From contig NZ_VBVX01000003.1 in the NCBI RefSeq assembly GCF_005981925.1, positions 1 through 64,000 of the forward strand: a stretch of 64,000 nt of DNA. Reading direction: 5' to 3'. Every line of letters starts with the position of its first letter. Position 1 is the stretch's first letter. This document shows positions 27,274 through 36,059 of the stretch, one piece after another. The DNA is from Streptomyces albidochromogenes (GTDB taxonomy: Bacteria > Actinomycetota > Actinomycetes > Streptomycetales > Streptomycetaceae). The notes beneath the pieces were generated by a model. It was not told where the DNA came from. It saw only the letters and a program-made list of their open reading frames with translations, and made no database searches. Position numbers and translations under genes: made by a program.

Positions 27274-29394
27274 ATGCGCGCGACCGACCCCGTGCCCGCC
27301 CCCCTCGATCAGGCGGGGGGCGTCGCCCCGTCCGCCCTCGAACAGGCCGGGGGCGCCCCGTCCGCGCCGGGCGGCCTGCTGGATCTGCTGAGCGTCGCGG
27401 CCGTGGTGCTGGACGCGCGGGGGCGGATCGTGCTGTGGAGCCCGCAGGCCGAGGAGCTGTTCGGTTACTCCGCCGAGGAGGCGCTCGGCCGGTTCGCGGG
27501 CCGGCTGCTGGTCCAGGAGAAGCACCTGGACCTGGTGAACGGCCTGTTCCGGGAGGTCATGGCGGGCGGCGCCGACTGGGCGGGCGTCTTCCCGATGCGC
27601 CACCGGGACGGCAGTACGCGGCTGGTGGAGTTCCGCAACATGAGGCTGGAGGACGACCGCAAGGACCTCTACGCCCTCGGCCTCGCAACCGACCAGGCCA
27701 CGCTGCACCGGCTGGAGCAGGACCTCGCGCTGACCACCCGGCTGGTCGCCCAGTCCCCGATCGGCCTCGCGGTCGTCGACACCGATCTGCGGTACGTCAC
27801 GGTCAATCCGGCGCTGGAGCGCATCAACGGCCTGTCCGCCGCCGAGCACGTCGGCCGCACCGTCCACGAGGCCCTGCCGTTCCTGGACACCGAGTCCATC
27901 GAGGCCGCGATGCGGGAGGTGATGGACACCGGCGTGCCGATCGTCGACCGGGAGTCCGTCGGACGTGTCGCCGCCGACCCCGACCGGGAGAAGGCCTGGT
28001 CGGTGTCCTTCTACCGGCTGGAGGGGTCCAACGGGAAGGTGCTCGGCGTCGCCACCTCCGTCGTGGATGTCACCGAGCGGCGGCGCGCCACCATCGAGGC
28101 CGCCCAGGCCCGCCAGCGTCTGTCGCTCGTGGCCGACGCCTCCATTCGCATCGGCACCACGCTCGACCTCGACGAGACCGCCCGTGAGCTGGCGGACGTG
28201 TCGGTTCCGGAGCTCGCCGACGTGGCCGCCGTGGACGTCCTCGACAGTGTGCTGAACGGCCGAGCGGCGGTCACGGCGCAGACGGGGCCCGCGGTGTTCC
28301 GGGCCCTCGCCGTGGCCAGCGCCTACCCCAGCGAGGCGGTGCGGGCCGCCGATCCGCCCGGCGAGGTGGCCCGGTACGAGGCCGACCGGCTCGTCACCCG
28401 GTGTGTGAACACGGGGCACCCCGTGCGCGTCGCCCACGTGAGCCCCGACGACCTGCCGTCCATCGCCCGCAGCCCCGAGGCCGCCGAGCTGCTGGCCGGC
28501 GCGGGGCTGCACTCCTACCTGGCCGTGCCGCTGATCGCGCGCGGTACGGTCCTCGGCGCGCTCGACCTCAAGCGCACCCGCAACCCGGAACCCTTCAGCG
28601 CCGACGACGAGGTGCTCGCGGGCGAGCTGGCCGCGCGGGCGGCCGTGTGCATCGACAACGCCCGCTGGTACCGCCAGGCGCGCAACACCGCCCTCACCCT
28701 GCAGCGCAGCCTCCTTCCCGAGCGGCCGCCGGCCCAGCCCGGCCTGCAGATCGCCAGCCGCTACCAGCCCGCGCAGGCCGCCGACGAGGTGGGCGGGGAC
28801 TGGTTCGACGTCATACCCCTGACGGGCGACAAGAGCGCGCTCGTCGTCGGTGACGTCATGGGCAGCGGCATCAGCGCCGCCGCCACGATGGGCCAGCTGC
28901 GCACCGCCACCCGCACCCTCGCCGAACTCGACCTCCCCCCGGACCAGGTGCTGCACCACCTCGACCGCATCACCGACCGCATGGGGCAGACGATCACGAC
29001 GTGCATCTACGCCGTCTACGACCCGCACAGCGCCCAGTGCCTCCTGTCCAACGCGGGCCACCTGGCACCCGTGCTGGTACGCCCCGGCCGGCCGCCCGAG
29101 CTGCTCGACCTGCCCACCGGAGCGCCGCTGGGCGTCGGCGAGGTCACCTTCCACACCACGGCCGTGCGGCTGAACCCGGGCGACCGGCTGGTCCTCTACA
29201 CCGACGGCCTGGTCGAGACGCGCGACCAGGCCATCGACGACCGGCTGAACGACCTCCTCACCCACCTCGGCGATCCGCCGGGGTCCCTGGAGGAGACCTG
29301 CGACCTGCTGCTGCACGCCCTGCGTCACCCGGGGGACCACGACGACGTCGCTCTGCTCATCGCCCGGGCCACGGTCATGGACCGGGGCGCCTGA
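27274..29394 (+). CDS. PAS-PAS-GAF SpoIIE-family protein phosphatase
   Basis: A 706-aa signalling phosphatase. ATG 27274 has GAAGGAG at ideal spacing; ATG 27238 upstream has the SD too close. Domains in order: PAS (VVLDARGRIVLWSPQAEELFGYSAEEALGR), a second PAS (IGLAVVDTDLRYVTVNPALERINGLSAAEHVGR), a GAF sensor (SLVADASIRIGTTLDLDETARELADV to AARAAVCIDNARWYRQ), then PP2C/SpoIIE (LQRSLLPERPP, VGGDWFDVIPL, VGDVMGSGISAAATMG, LSNAGHLAPVLV, VLYTDGLVETR). It should dephosphorylate an anti-anti-sigma factor. It lacks a kinase domain, unlike the paralogue at 50750-53260. Confidence 0.93.
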   Translation: MRATDPVPAPLDQAGGVAPSALEQAGGAPSAPGGLLDLLSVAAVVLDARGRIVLWSPQAEELFGYSAEEALGRFAGRLLVQEKHLDLVNGLFREVMAGGADWAGVFPMRHRDGSTRLVEFRNMRLEDDRKDLYALGLATDQATLHRLEQDLALTTRLVAQSPIGLAVVDTDLRYVTVNPALERINGLSAAEHVGRTVHEALPFLDTESIEAAMREVMDTGVPIVDRESVGRVAADPDREKAWSVSFYRLEGSNGKVLGVATSVVDVTERRRATIEAAQARQRLSLVADASIRIGTTLDLDETARELADVSVPELADVAAVDVLDSVLNGRAAVTAQTGPAVFRALAVASAYPSEAVRAADPPGEVARYEADRLVTRCVNTGHPVRVAHVSPDDLPSIARSPEAAELLAGAGLHSYLAVPLIARGTVLGALDLKRTRNPEPFSADDEVLAGELAARAAVCIDNARWYRQARNTALTLQRSLLPERPPAQPGLQIASRYQPAQAADEVGGDWFDVIPLTGDKSALVVGDVMGSGISAAATMGQLRTATRTLAELDLPPDQVLHHLDRITDRMGQTITTCIYAVYDPHSAQCLLSNAGHLAPVLVRPGRPPELLDLPTGAPLGVGEVTFHTTAVRLNPGDRLVLYTDGLVETRDQAIDDRLNDLLTHLGDPPGSLEETCDLLLHALRHPGDHDDVALLIARATVMDRGA

Positions 29395-29418
29395 GCTCGC
29401 CCCGGGCGCCCCGGCCCC

Positions 29419-31182
29419 TCAGGGCAGGGTCCACTTCTGGTTGGCGCCGGTGTGGCAGGTCCACAGGTGGACGCGGGTGCCGTCGTTCCAAGTGCCGCCT
29501 TCCGCGTCGAGGCACTTGCCGGACTGCGGGTTGCGTACGGTCGTGTCGGCCTGGGGCTGCCACTGCTGGGCGCCGGTGCCGTTGCACGTCCACAGCTGGA
29601 TCTTGGTGCCGTCCGCGCTCCCGCCACCGCTCACGTCCAGGCACTTGCCCAGCGCGCGGATCGTCCCGTCGCCCGGCAGGGACCACTTCTGCCCGTCCGC
29701 GCCGCCGCACGTCCACAGCTGGACCTGGGTGCCGTCGGCGGACGCGCCGCCCGCGACGTCCGCGCACTTGCCGTTGACCCCCTTGATCGCTCCGGTGCGC
29801 GGGCCCGGCGGCGTACCGCCGGAGGTCTTGATCCGGACGTTGCGGAACGACACCTGGTCGCCGTCGCCGTGGTTCTGCAGGCCGATGTGTCCCTGGCGCA
29901 CGCTCCGGGCGGGGTCGGTGCCGGTGAAGTCGTTGATCTTGCGGCCGTTGAGGAAGACCTCCAGCCGCTCACCGGTCACGCGGATCTCGTACGTGTTCCA
30001 CTCGCCGGGCGGGTTCAGCGCGGCGTCACGGGCGGTGAGGTCGGCGGACTTGAACCCGTACACGGATCCCGTCGTCCGGTCGGCGCTGTCCGTGGCGTCG
30101 ATCTGTATCTCGTACCCGTTGTCGACCGCGGACCACGGGTCGTCGGACGCCGGGAAGCCCAGCAGGACACCCGAGTTGTCGTCGCCGTCCGCCCGCCAGT
30201 CGAGCTTCAGGGAGTAGTCGCCGGTGAACTCCTTGGCTGAGTACCACAGCATGCCCAGCCCGCCCTGCGACGTGAGCGTCCCGTCGGCCAGGGTGAACGA
30301 ACCCGGTCCGGCCTGCTTCCAGCCCGCCGTTCCCGTGCCGTCGAACAGCGGTGTGTACCCCGTCTCCGGGCGGCAGTCGGCCTCCGTCATCCCCGCCGCC
30401 CACCGCACACCGCCCAGCAGGTGCCTGCGGAAGGCCGGTTCGGTGTACGACTCGTCGGTGTGACCACCGCCGGTGTAGAAGGCCCGGCCCCCCTCGTACC
30501 CCTTGCACCAGGAGATCGGGTGGTCGCCCGACATCGTGCCGCCCGTATAGCTGGACTCGTCGAGGGAGGCCAGGACCCGGGCCGTCGTACGGGGGTTGGT
30601 GCGGTAGTTGTACCACTCGTCGAAGCGCTGCCAGGTGGCGCCGAGATGAGCGGTCGCGTCGTGGGCCCGGTCCTCCACTCTGACGGTCGCGGTCTGGTTG
30701 TGCGGATGTGAGTGGAACAGCGCTCCGGCGAGTCCGGCGTAGAACGGCCAGTCGTACTCCGTGTCGGCGGCCGCGTGGACGCCGACGTAGCCGCCCCCTC
30801 CCTTGATGTACTGCTCGAACGCCGTCTGCTGGGTGCCGTTCAGCACGTCCCCGGTCGTGGAAAGGAAGACGACGGCCTTGTACTGGGCCAGGTTGGCGGT
30901 GGTGAAGGCCGCGGAGTTCTCCGTGGCGTCGACGGTGAAGTTGTGCGCGCCGCCCAGCTCGCGCAGTGCGGCCAGGCCGTCGTCGATGGAACCGTGGCGG
31001 AAGCCCGCCGTCTTGGAGAACGCGAGGACCTTGTACGCCGGGTCCGCCACGGCGGCACGGACAGCGGTCCTGGCCGGCTCGGCCGGTGCCCGGTCGCTCG
31101 CGGCCACGGCGGGCGCGGCGGACGCGCAGAGCAGCAGCGCCGCCGCGAGCCGGCAGACGGTGCGGGTGAGAGTGGTGCGCAT
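29419..31182 (-). CDS. Secreted ThuA / DUF1080 / ricin-lectin protein
   Basis: A 587-aa exported protein. ATG 31182 follows GGAGAGGAGG and begins a signal peptide (RLAAALLLCASAAPAVAA). A ThuA-like class I glutamine-amidotransferase fold follows (KVLAFSKTAGFRHGSIDDGLAAL, GGYVGVHAAADTEYDWPFYAGL). A DUF1080 (3-keto-disaccharide hydrolase) jelly-roll comes next (YTPLFDGTGTAGWKQAGPG, LKLDWRADGDDNSGVLLGFP, GEWNTYEIRVTGERLEVFLNG). A C-terminal ricin-type beta-trefoil has three QxW repeats. It probably binds polysaccharide and processes 3-keto sugars. It lies 20 bases downstream of the dehydrogenase gene on the same strand, so the two form one operon. Confidence 0.9.
   Translation of the reverse strand: MRTTLTRTVCRLAAALLLCASAAPAVAASDRAPAEPARTAVRAAVADPAYKVLAFSKTAGFRHGSIDDGLAALRELGGAHNFTVDATENSAAFTTANLAQYKAVVFLSTTGDVLNGTQQTAFEQYIKGGGGYVGVHAAADTEYDWPFYAGLAGALFHSHPHNQTATVRVEDRAHDATAHLGATWQRFDEWYNYRTNPRTTARVLASLDESSYTGGTMSGDHPISWCKGYEGGRAFYTGGGHTDESYTEPAFRRHLLGGVRWAAGMTEADCRPETGYTPLFDGTGTAGWKQAGPGSFTLADGTLTSQGGLGMLWYSAKEFTGDYSLKLDWRADGDDNSGVLLGFPASDDPWSAVDNGYEIQIDATDSADRTTGSVYGFKSADLTARDAALNPPGEWNTYEIRVTGERLEVFLNGRKINDFTGTDPARSVRQGHIGLQNHGDGDQVSFRNVRIKTSGGTPPGPRTGAIKGVNGKCADVAGGASADGTQVQLWTCGGADGQKWSLPGDGTIRALGKCLDVSGGGSADGTKIQLWTCNGTGAQQWQPQADTTVRNPQSGKCLDAEGGTWNDGTRVHLWTCHTGANQKWTLP
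29422..29660 (-). repeat. Near-identical ricin-coding block, copy A
   Basis: About 239 bases at the 3' end of the ThuA gene match 31206-31444 at a constant offset of 1784 with only about eight mismatches. Sequence beyond the block, in the rest of the lectin domain, is clearly more diverged. Confidence 0.85.
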
Positions 31183-31202
31183 ATCGGTTGCCTCCTCTCC
31201 TG

Positions 31203-34058
31203 CTACGGCAGGGTCCATTTCTGGTTGGCGCCGGTGTGGCAGGTCCACAGGTGGACGCGGGTGCCGTCGTTCCAGGTGCCGCCTTCCGCGTCGAGGCACT
31301 TGCCGGACTGCGGGTTGCGTACGGTCGTGTCGGCCTGGGGCTGCCACTGCTGGGCGCCGGTGCCGTTGCACGTCCACAGCTGGATCTTCGTGCCGTCCGC
31401 GCTCCCGCCGCCGCTGATGTCCAGGCACTTGCCGAGCGCGCGGAGCGTTCCGTCGCCGGGCACGCTCCACTGCTGTCCGCCGCCGCTGCCGCAGGTCCAC
31501 AGCTGGGCCTGCGTGCCGTCGGCGGAGGCTCCGCCCGCGACGTCCAGGCACTTGCTGTTGACTCCCTTCACCTGACCCGTGCGCTCACCGGCGCCCGCGG
31601 TGGTGAACCGGAAGTCGTCGACGTCGAACAGCGCGCCGGCGCCGCCCTTGAAGGCCAGGTACAGCGTGGTCGTGCCCGCCGGGCGGTTGGTCAGCGCGGT
31701 GCTGACCTCCTGGTACGTCTCCCAGCCGCCCGTCACGGGCACGGTCGCCGTGCCGAGCAGGGTGCCGGTGGGGGAGCCGGCCCGTACCTCGATCGTCCCG
31801 CCGGCGCCGGCCGAGGCGATCCGCGCGGTGAACCGGGTGGCGTCGTCGAGGGCGTACGGCTTGAAGGAGATCCAGTCGCCGTTGTCGATGTACCCGACGG
31901 TCCTGCCGCCGTGGGCCGGTGTGTGGCTGACGACCTGGACGCCCGAGGAGTCGCCGTAGTGCTCGCCCTGCCGGTGGCTGGGCTGGCTGATGTGCTGGGC
32001 GTGGGTGGTGAGCGCGGGCTGGCCGTTCGCCCCCTTGTCGGTGTACTCCGCGTCCCACACGCCGAAGATGTTCGCGTTCGGGTCGTGCTCCCCGTCCGCG
32101 ATGGTCTGGACGGTGCCGGAGCAGCCGGTCGCGGAGGTCTGCGGGTGGCCGTGGCTGTCGTGTCCGACGATGAAGGTGATCTTCACCTTCGAGCAGTCGA
32201 CGGAGGCGTCCTCGGGGTCGGTCACGGTCACCCGGTACGGGACGGCCGCGCCCGGGTCGATGATGCGCCCGTCCACCGGGAGTTCCAGTTTCACGGTCGG
32301 CGCGGTGTTGCCGACGGTGATCCGCACCGACGCGGTGGCGCTCCTGCCGGTGCCGTCGGAGACGGTGAGCTCGGCGGTGTACTGGCCGTTGGCCGTGTAC
32401 GTGTGGGACGGGTTCGCGGCGGTCGAGGTGCCGCCGTCGCCGAACTTCCACGCGTACGTGAGCGGGTCCCCGTCCGGGTCGGTGCTGCCCGCGGAGGAGA
32501 ACGCCACCGCCAGCGGCGCCTTCCCGGAGGTGCGGTCGGCCTTGGCCTGGGCGACGGGGGAGCGGCCGCCGGTGACGTGCTCGATGCGGTACAGCGCGGA
32601 GTTCGCGTCGCCGTTGAAGTAACCGGTGCCGTAGTCGAGGACGTACAGGGCGCCGTCGGGGCCGAAGGCCAAGTCCATCACCTGGGTGCCGTTCCAGGGA
32701 AAGGCGTTGATGGACTGGACCGTGCCGTCGGCTCCCTGCGCGATCCGCTTGATCCACTTGCGGCCGAACTCACCGGCGAAGAAGTTCCCGTCGTAACTCT
32801 GCGGGAACTTCACGGCCGAGGTGGAGGAGGCGTCGTACCGGTAGACCGGTCCGCCCATGGGGGATTCGGAACCGCTGCCGAACTCGGGCACCGAGCCGCC
32901 GTCGTACGGGATCCAGGCGGGCTGGGCCGGGGGCAGGTCGGTGAGGCCGGTGTTGCGGGGCGAGGTGTTCTTCGGCGCGGCGCAGTCGAACTTCGTACCG
33001 GAGGTCCCGGTGGCGAAGTTGTAGTCGGTGTACGCGTCGTTCTTGCCGGTGCAGTACGGCCAGCCGTAGTTGCCGGCCTTGGTGACGCGGTTGAACTCGA
33101 CCTGGCCCGCTGGGCCCCGGGCCGCGCTCGCCGTGCCCGCGTCGGGCCCGTAGTCGCCGACGTAGACCGTTCCGGTGGCCTTGTCGACGCTCATCCGGAA
33201 CGGGTTGCGAAAGCCCATGGCGTAGATCTCGGGGCGCGTCTTCGCGGTGCCCGGGGCGAAGAGGTTGCCCGTCGGGGTGGAGTACGAGCCGTCCGCGTTC
33301 ACCTTGATGCGCAGCACCTTGCCGCGCAGGTCGTTGGTGTTTCCGGCCGAACGCTGGGCGTCGTACGCCGGATTGCGGGACGCGCGCTCGTCGATCGGCG
33401 TGTAGCCGTCGGAGGCGAAGGGGTTCGAGTCGTCCCCGGTGGTCAGGTACAGGTTGCCCTGGGCGTCGAAGTCGATGTCGCCGCCCACGTGGCAGCAGAT
33501 CCCCCGCGAGGCCGGTACGTCGAGGATCTTCTTCTCGCTCGCGAGGTTCAGGGTGCCGTCGGCGGTGAGGGAGAACCGGGAGAGGCGGTTCACGCCGTCG
33601 AAGGGGGCGAAGTCCGCCGCCGTGCCGTCGCCGGGGGCGTCGCCGCCGGGCGTGCTGAGCTTCGGGGCGTAGTACAGGTAGACGAAGCGGTTGGAGGTGA
33701 AGCCGGGATCCACGCCGATGCCCTGCAGGCCCTCCTCGTCGTGGCTGTATACGTCGACCTTGCCGGCGATCTTCGTCGTGCCGGCCGCGTCCGTCAGCCG
33801 CAGCGTCCCGTCGCGCGAGGTGTGCAGCACCGAGCGGTCGGGGAGGACCGCCATCGTCATGGGCTCACCGGTTTCCGCGACGCCCTTGGCCAGGGTGACC
33901 TGCTGGAACTCCTCGGCCGCGGCGGCCTTCGCCACCTCGCGGTCCGTGTGCCGCGAGGTGGCGGAGGCGGGCCCGGCGGGGGCGAGGAAGCCGGCGGTGA
34001 GCAGTGCGGTAAGCAGGAATGCGGGGATATGGCGGAGTCTGAACGGTTTTTTGCGCAC
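31203..34058 (-). CDS. Secreted PQQ-dependent-type sugar dehydrogenase with PKD, carbohydrate-binding and ricin domains
   Basis: A 951-aa exported protein starting at GTG 34058 with GGGAGA upstream. The signal peptide has a hydrophobic core (IPAFLLTALLTAGFLAPAG). Residues about 45-500 form a glucose/sorbosone-dehydrogenase beta-propeller (EEGLQGIGVDPGFTSNRFVYLYY, GGDIDFDAQGNLYLTTGDDSN, GFRNPFRMSVDKATGTVYVGD, VMDLAFGPDGALYVLDYGTG). A PKD domain follows (SSAGSTDPDGDPLTYAWKFGDG). A CBM6-like jelly-roll (GYIDNGDWISFKPYAL to LFDVDDFRF) and a ricin beta-trefoil complete it. It should oxidise or bind sugars outside the cell. PQQ use is assumed from the family. Confidence 0.9.
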   Translation of the reverse strand: MRKKPFRLRHIPAFLLTALLTAGFLAPAGPASATSRHTDREVAKAAAAEEFQQVTLAKGVAETGEPMTMAVLPDRSVLHTSRDGTLRLTDAAGTTKIAGKVDVYSHDEEGLQGIGVDPGFTSNRFVYLYYAPKLSTPGGDAPGDGTAADFAPFDGVNRLSRFSLTADGTLNLASEKKILDVPASRGICCHVGGDIDFDAQGNLYLTTGDDSNPFASDGYTPIDERASRNPAYDAQRSAGNTNDLRGKVLRIKVNADGSYSTPTGNLFAPGTAKTRPEIYAMGFRNPFRMSVDKATGTVYVGDYGPDAGTASAARGPAGQVEFNRVTKAGNYGWPYCTGKNDAYTDYNFATGTSGTKFDCAAPKNTSPRNTGLTDLPPAQPAWIPYDGGSVPEFGSGSESPMGGPVYRYDASSTSAVKFPQSYDGNFFAGEFGRKWIKRIAQGADGTVQSINAFPWNGTQVMDLAFGPDGALYVLDYGTGYFNGDANSALYRIEHVTGGRSPVAQAKADRTSGKAPLAVAFSSAGSTDPDGDPLTYAWKFGDGGTSTAANPSHTYTANGQYTAELTVSDGTGRSATASVRITVGNTAPTVKLELPVDGRIIDPGAAVPYRVTVTDPEDASVDCSKVKITFIVGHDSHGHPQTSATGCSGTVQTIADGEHDPNANIFGVWDAEYTDKGANGQPALTTHAQHISQPSHRQGEHYGDSSGVQVVSHTPAHGGRTVGYIDNGDWISFKPYALDDATRFTARIASAGAGGTIEVRAGSPTGTLLGTATVPVTGGWETYQEVSTALTNRPAGTTTLYLAFKGGAGALFDVDDFRFTTAGAGERTGQVKGVNSKCLDVAGGASADGTQAQLWTCGSGGGQQWSVPGDGTLRALGKCLDISGGGSADGTKIQLWTCNGTGAQQWQPQADTTVRNPQSGKCLDAEGGTWNDGTRVHLWTCHTGANQKWTLP
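31206..31444 (-). repeat. Near-identical ricin-coding block, copy B
   Basis: Partner of 29422-29660: the last lectin repeats of the dehydrogenase gene. The high identity confined to the 3' third of the domain suggests recent gene conversion or duplication within the operon. Confidence 0.85.
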
Positions 34059-34218
34059 AGAAGTCTCCCAGAGGGGGTGGGGGTGCCCGGCGGACCGGGA
34101 AATGAGTCCCGCCGGGGGGAGCCAGGCGCGCGCCGTCGCGCCGGAAGGTGCGCCGGACACGTCTCCATGTCCGGTTCGTTGCAAGGAAGTTAGCGGCCCT
34201 TGTCCCCGCGCGTAACCC

Positions 34219-34238
34219 CTTTCGCAGCCGCTTTCGCA
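34219..34238 (-). promoter_or_regulatory. Direct repeats CTTTCGCA upstream of dehydrogenase operon
   Basis: CTTTCGCA occurs at 34219-34226 and 34231-34238, a 12-bp period, about 160-180 bases upstream of the dehydrogenase start and about 100 bases upstream of the divergent transglutaminase-like gene. Possible regulator site; no matching regulator is known here. Confidence 0.3.
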
Positions 34239-34337
34239 ACTTCTTCCCCGGTGAGGACAAAGCGGCCGCGGCTTTCCGGGGGCGGGCCGCGGCGGCCCGG
34301 TGTCCCGGCCCGTGGCGGCGGACCGTACGATCCGGCC

Positions 34338-35090
34338 ATGACGAGCATCGTGCTGACCCCGTGGTGGCGACACCGGCGGCCCGCCGCGGACCCGGCCGAC
34401 GGGGCGGCCGGATCCGTGGCCCCGACCGCGATCCTCGACTGGCGCCACGAGCGCGTTCAGCGGCTGCTCGCCGACGCCCGGTCCACCGCTTCCCAGGCCG
34501 GTGACCACCCGCTGCTGCTCGCCGCGCACCGCCTGATCAGCGACCGGGTGCACGCGGTCTACGCCCTCGACGACGCGCAGTCCGCCTCGCTGACGCTGGC
34601 GCGCCGCCGCGGATCGTGCAGCCAGCGTCTCGCGGTGCTGGAAGCGGTCGCCCGCGCGGCGGGAATCCCCACCCGGGTACGGGGCCTGCTGATCGACGGC
34701 TCGTTCTGGTACCCGCGCTTTCCCCGGCTGCGCCGCCTGGTGCCGGACACGGTCGTGCTGGCCTGGCCGGAGTTCCGGCTCGGGCGGGAGTGGGTCGGCG
34801 TGTCCGAGCTGTACGCGCCCCTCGGCGCCCTCGCGGGGGCCAGTCCGGCGGGTTTCACGAACACGGGGTCGCAGACGCTCTTCGAGGCCCTGGCCTCCAC
34901 CGCCGTGGACTGGGACGGCTCGACCTGCGGAGCGGACGGCTGCTCGTCCTTCGATCTGTCGGCGGTGGTGCGCCGGGACCTCGGGCGGTTCTCCTCGCGG
35001 GACGAACTCTTCGCGGCCCACGGCCAGACGCTGTGCCCGCCGGCCAGGATCGCCGGAGGCTGGGTGCTGGGCCGCCGCTCCGCGGCCTGA
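34338..35090 (+). CDS. Transglutaminase-like superfamily protein, catalytic His apparently lost
   Basis: A 250-aa protein with a transglutaminase-core-like segment: RRRGSCSQRLAVLEAVARAAGIPTRVRGLLIDGSFW, where Cys94 sits at the nucleophile position. In active members the next motif is HAWPEF-like with the catalytic His. Here it reads VVLAWPEFRLGREWVGVSEL, so His is replaced by Leu141. The Asp of the triad is not obvious either. It may be a non-catalytic or altered enzyme. It has no signal peptide. The gene is divergent from the sugar dehydrogenase and convergent with the SSI gene. Confidence 0.7.
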   Translation: MTSIVLTPWWRHRRPAADPADGAAGSVAPTAILDWRHERVQRLLADARSTASQAGDHPLLLAAHRLISDRVHAVYALDDAQSASLTLARRRGSCSQRLAVLEAVARAAGIPTRVRGLLIDGSFWYPRFPRLRRLVPDTVVLAWPEFRLGREWVGVSELYAPLGALAGASPAGFTNTGSQTLFEALASTAVDWDGSTCGADGCSSFDLSAVVRRDLGRFSSRDELFAAHGQTLCPPARIAGGWVLGRRSAA

Positions 35091-35127
35091 CGGCCGGCGG
35101 CCTCCGGGTCCGCACGCCATGCCGCCC

Positions 35128-35151
35128 CGGCCGGTTTCCCCTCACCGGCCG
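35128..35151. terminator. Hairpin between convergent transglutaminase-like and SSI genes
   Basis: CGGCCGGT (35128-35135) pairs with ACCGGCCG (35144-35151) around an 8-base pyrimidine-rich loop, between convergent genes. Confidence 0.5.
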
Positions 35152-35180
35152 AGGCGCCCCCTCGCGTGTGGACCGTACGG

Positions 35181-35627
35181 TCAGAAGGCGAACAGCGCCC
35201 CCTCGGCCAGTCCGGCCTCCATCAGGCAGGTGTTGCCGAAGGTGGTCGACCAGGAGACCGGCTTGCCCTGCCACACGCCCTGGGCGGTGATCACGACCGG
35301 GTCCCACTCGCGGGTGCAGATCCGCTGCGGTGACGTGTCGACGAGGCCGGAGAACTCGCCGTCGGCTGCCCGCAGTTCGGCGCAGGCGGCCTCGGGCGCG
35401 GGGTGTGTGCCGTTGGACGTGGGCGCACAGCTGAGCGTCACGGCTCGCGCGACGGTCGCCGTGCCCGCTTCCTCGCCCGTGCCCACGGTGAGCACTATGG
35501 CGGACGGAGCGTAGAGGCTGGTCGTACCGGCCGGCTCCGCGTGCGCGGGGGTCGCGGTGGCGGCGCCCGTGAGGGCGATGGCCGTGGCCGCGCCGACGGC
35601 GCCGAGCGTGTTCCGGATGCGACGCAT
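35181..35627 (-). CDS. Streptomyces subtilisin inhibitor (SSI-family) protease inhibitor
   Basis: A 148-aa secreted inhibitor. ATG 35627 follows AAAGGAG. The signal peptide is predicted to be cut after AHA near residue 30. The mature part carries the SSI signature (SLYAPSAIVLTVGTGEEAGTATVARAVTLSCAPTSNGTHP, ACAELRAADG) and four conserved Cys for two disulfides. The reactive-site loop reads ICTREWDP with P1 Arg106 and P1' Glu107. Arg at P1 predicts inhibition of trypsin-like proteases rather than only subtilisin. In S. griseus such genes respond to A-factor and AdpA. It is expressed from its own upstream region. Confidence 0.95.
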   Translation of the reverse strand: MRRIRNTLGAVGAATAIALTGAATATPAHAEPAGTTSLYAPSAIVLTVGTGEEAGTATVARAVTLSCAPTSNGTHPAPEAACAELRAADGEFSGLVDTSPQRICTREWDPVVITAQGVWQGKPVSWSTTFGNTCLMEAGLAEGALFAF

Positions 35628-36059
35628 GAAGAAAACTCCTTTGATTGCGAATGAGTTGCGGAGGTGTTGCGGTGAGGAGTGTTGCTGACGCGGACAGTGA
35701 GCGCACACTGATCAGCTCATTCCGGCCGCAAGCGGGGCGAGTGGCCTGACCGAATGGTCGTTCGGGCAGCTCGGGGGCGGTGTGCATGTCACTCGCAGGG
35801 GTGTCCATCATGTGGACATCCGGCGGTGGTATAACGCAGAACAAACGCCTGAGCTGCACTTTCTCTGAATTGGTTCACTCTTCACGTACGCCGCTTCGAC
35901 CGGAAACCATCGCTTCCGGGGGCTGCTCCGTGGCAGACGACAACGTGTGCGGACCACACCCCGCGCCGCCGGTGACGGTGGCGCCGCCCCGTCCTGCGCG
36001 GCCTGCCTACGGCCCTAGAGTCCGACTCCCGGACGGGGAGACCCGCTGAAGGAGCCGCC
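35628..36059. other. 432-bp divergent intergenic region between SSI and esterase genes
   Basis: No ORF of note. It is less GC-rich than the genes and contains a TGTCCA/TGGACA dyad at 35802-35818 and a TTATAC-like hexamer on the minus strand near 35830. A TAGAGT at 36013-36018 lies 42 bases before the esterase start and could be its -10. It probably holds both promoters. Confidence 0.45.
35802..35818. promoter_or_regulatory. Inverted repeat TGTCCA-N5-TGGACA
   Basis: A perfect 6-bp dyad with a 5-bp spacer, about 175 bases upstream of the SSI start and near a TTATAC-like -10 on the minus strand. It is a candidate operator for the SSI promoter. Confidence 0.35.

Noticed and set aside
27067..29340. 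757-codon frame antisense to the PAS/GAF phosphatase
   Set aside because: Shadow frame of a recognisable multidomain gene; no motifs.
31188..34193. 1001-codon frame antisense to the sugar dehydrogenase
   Set aside because: Low-complexity Arg/Gly/Val translation, no domain; mirrors the real gene's GC3 bias.
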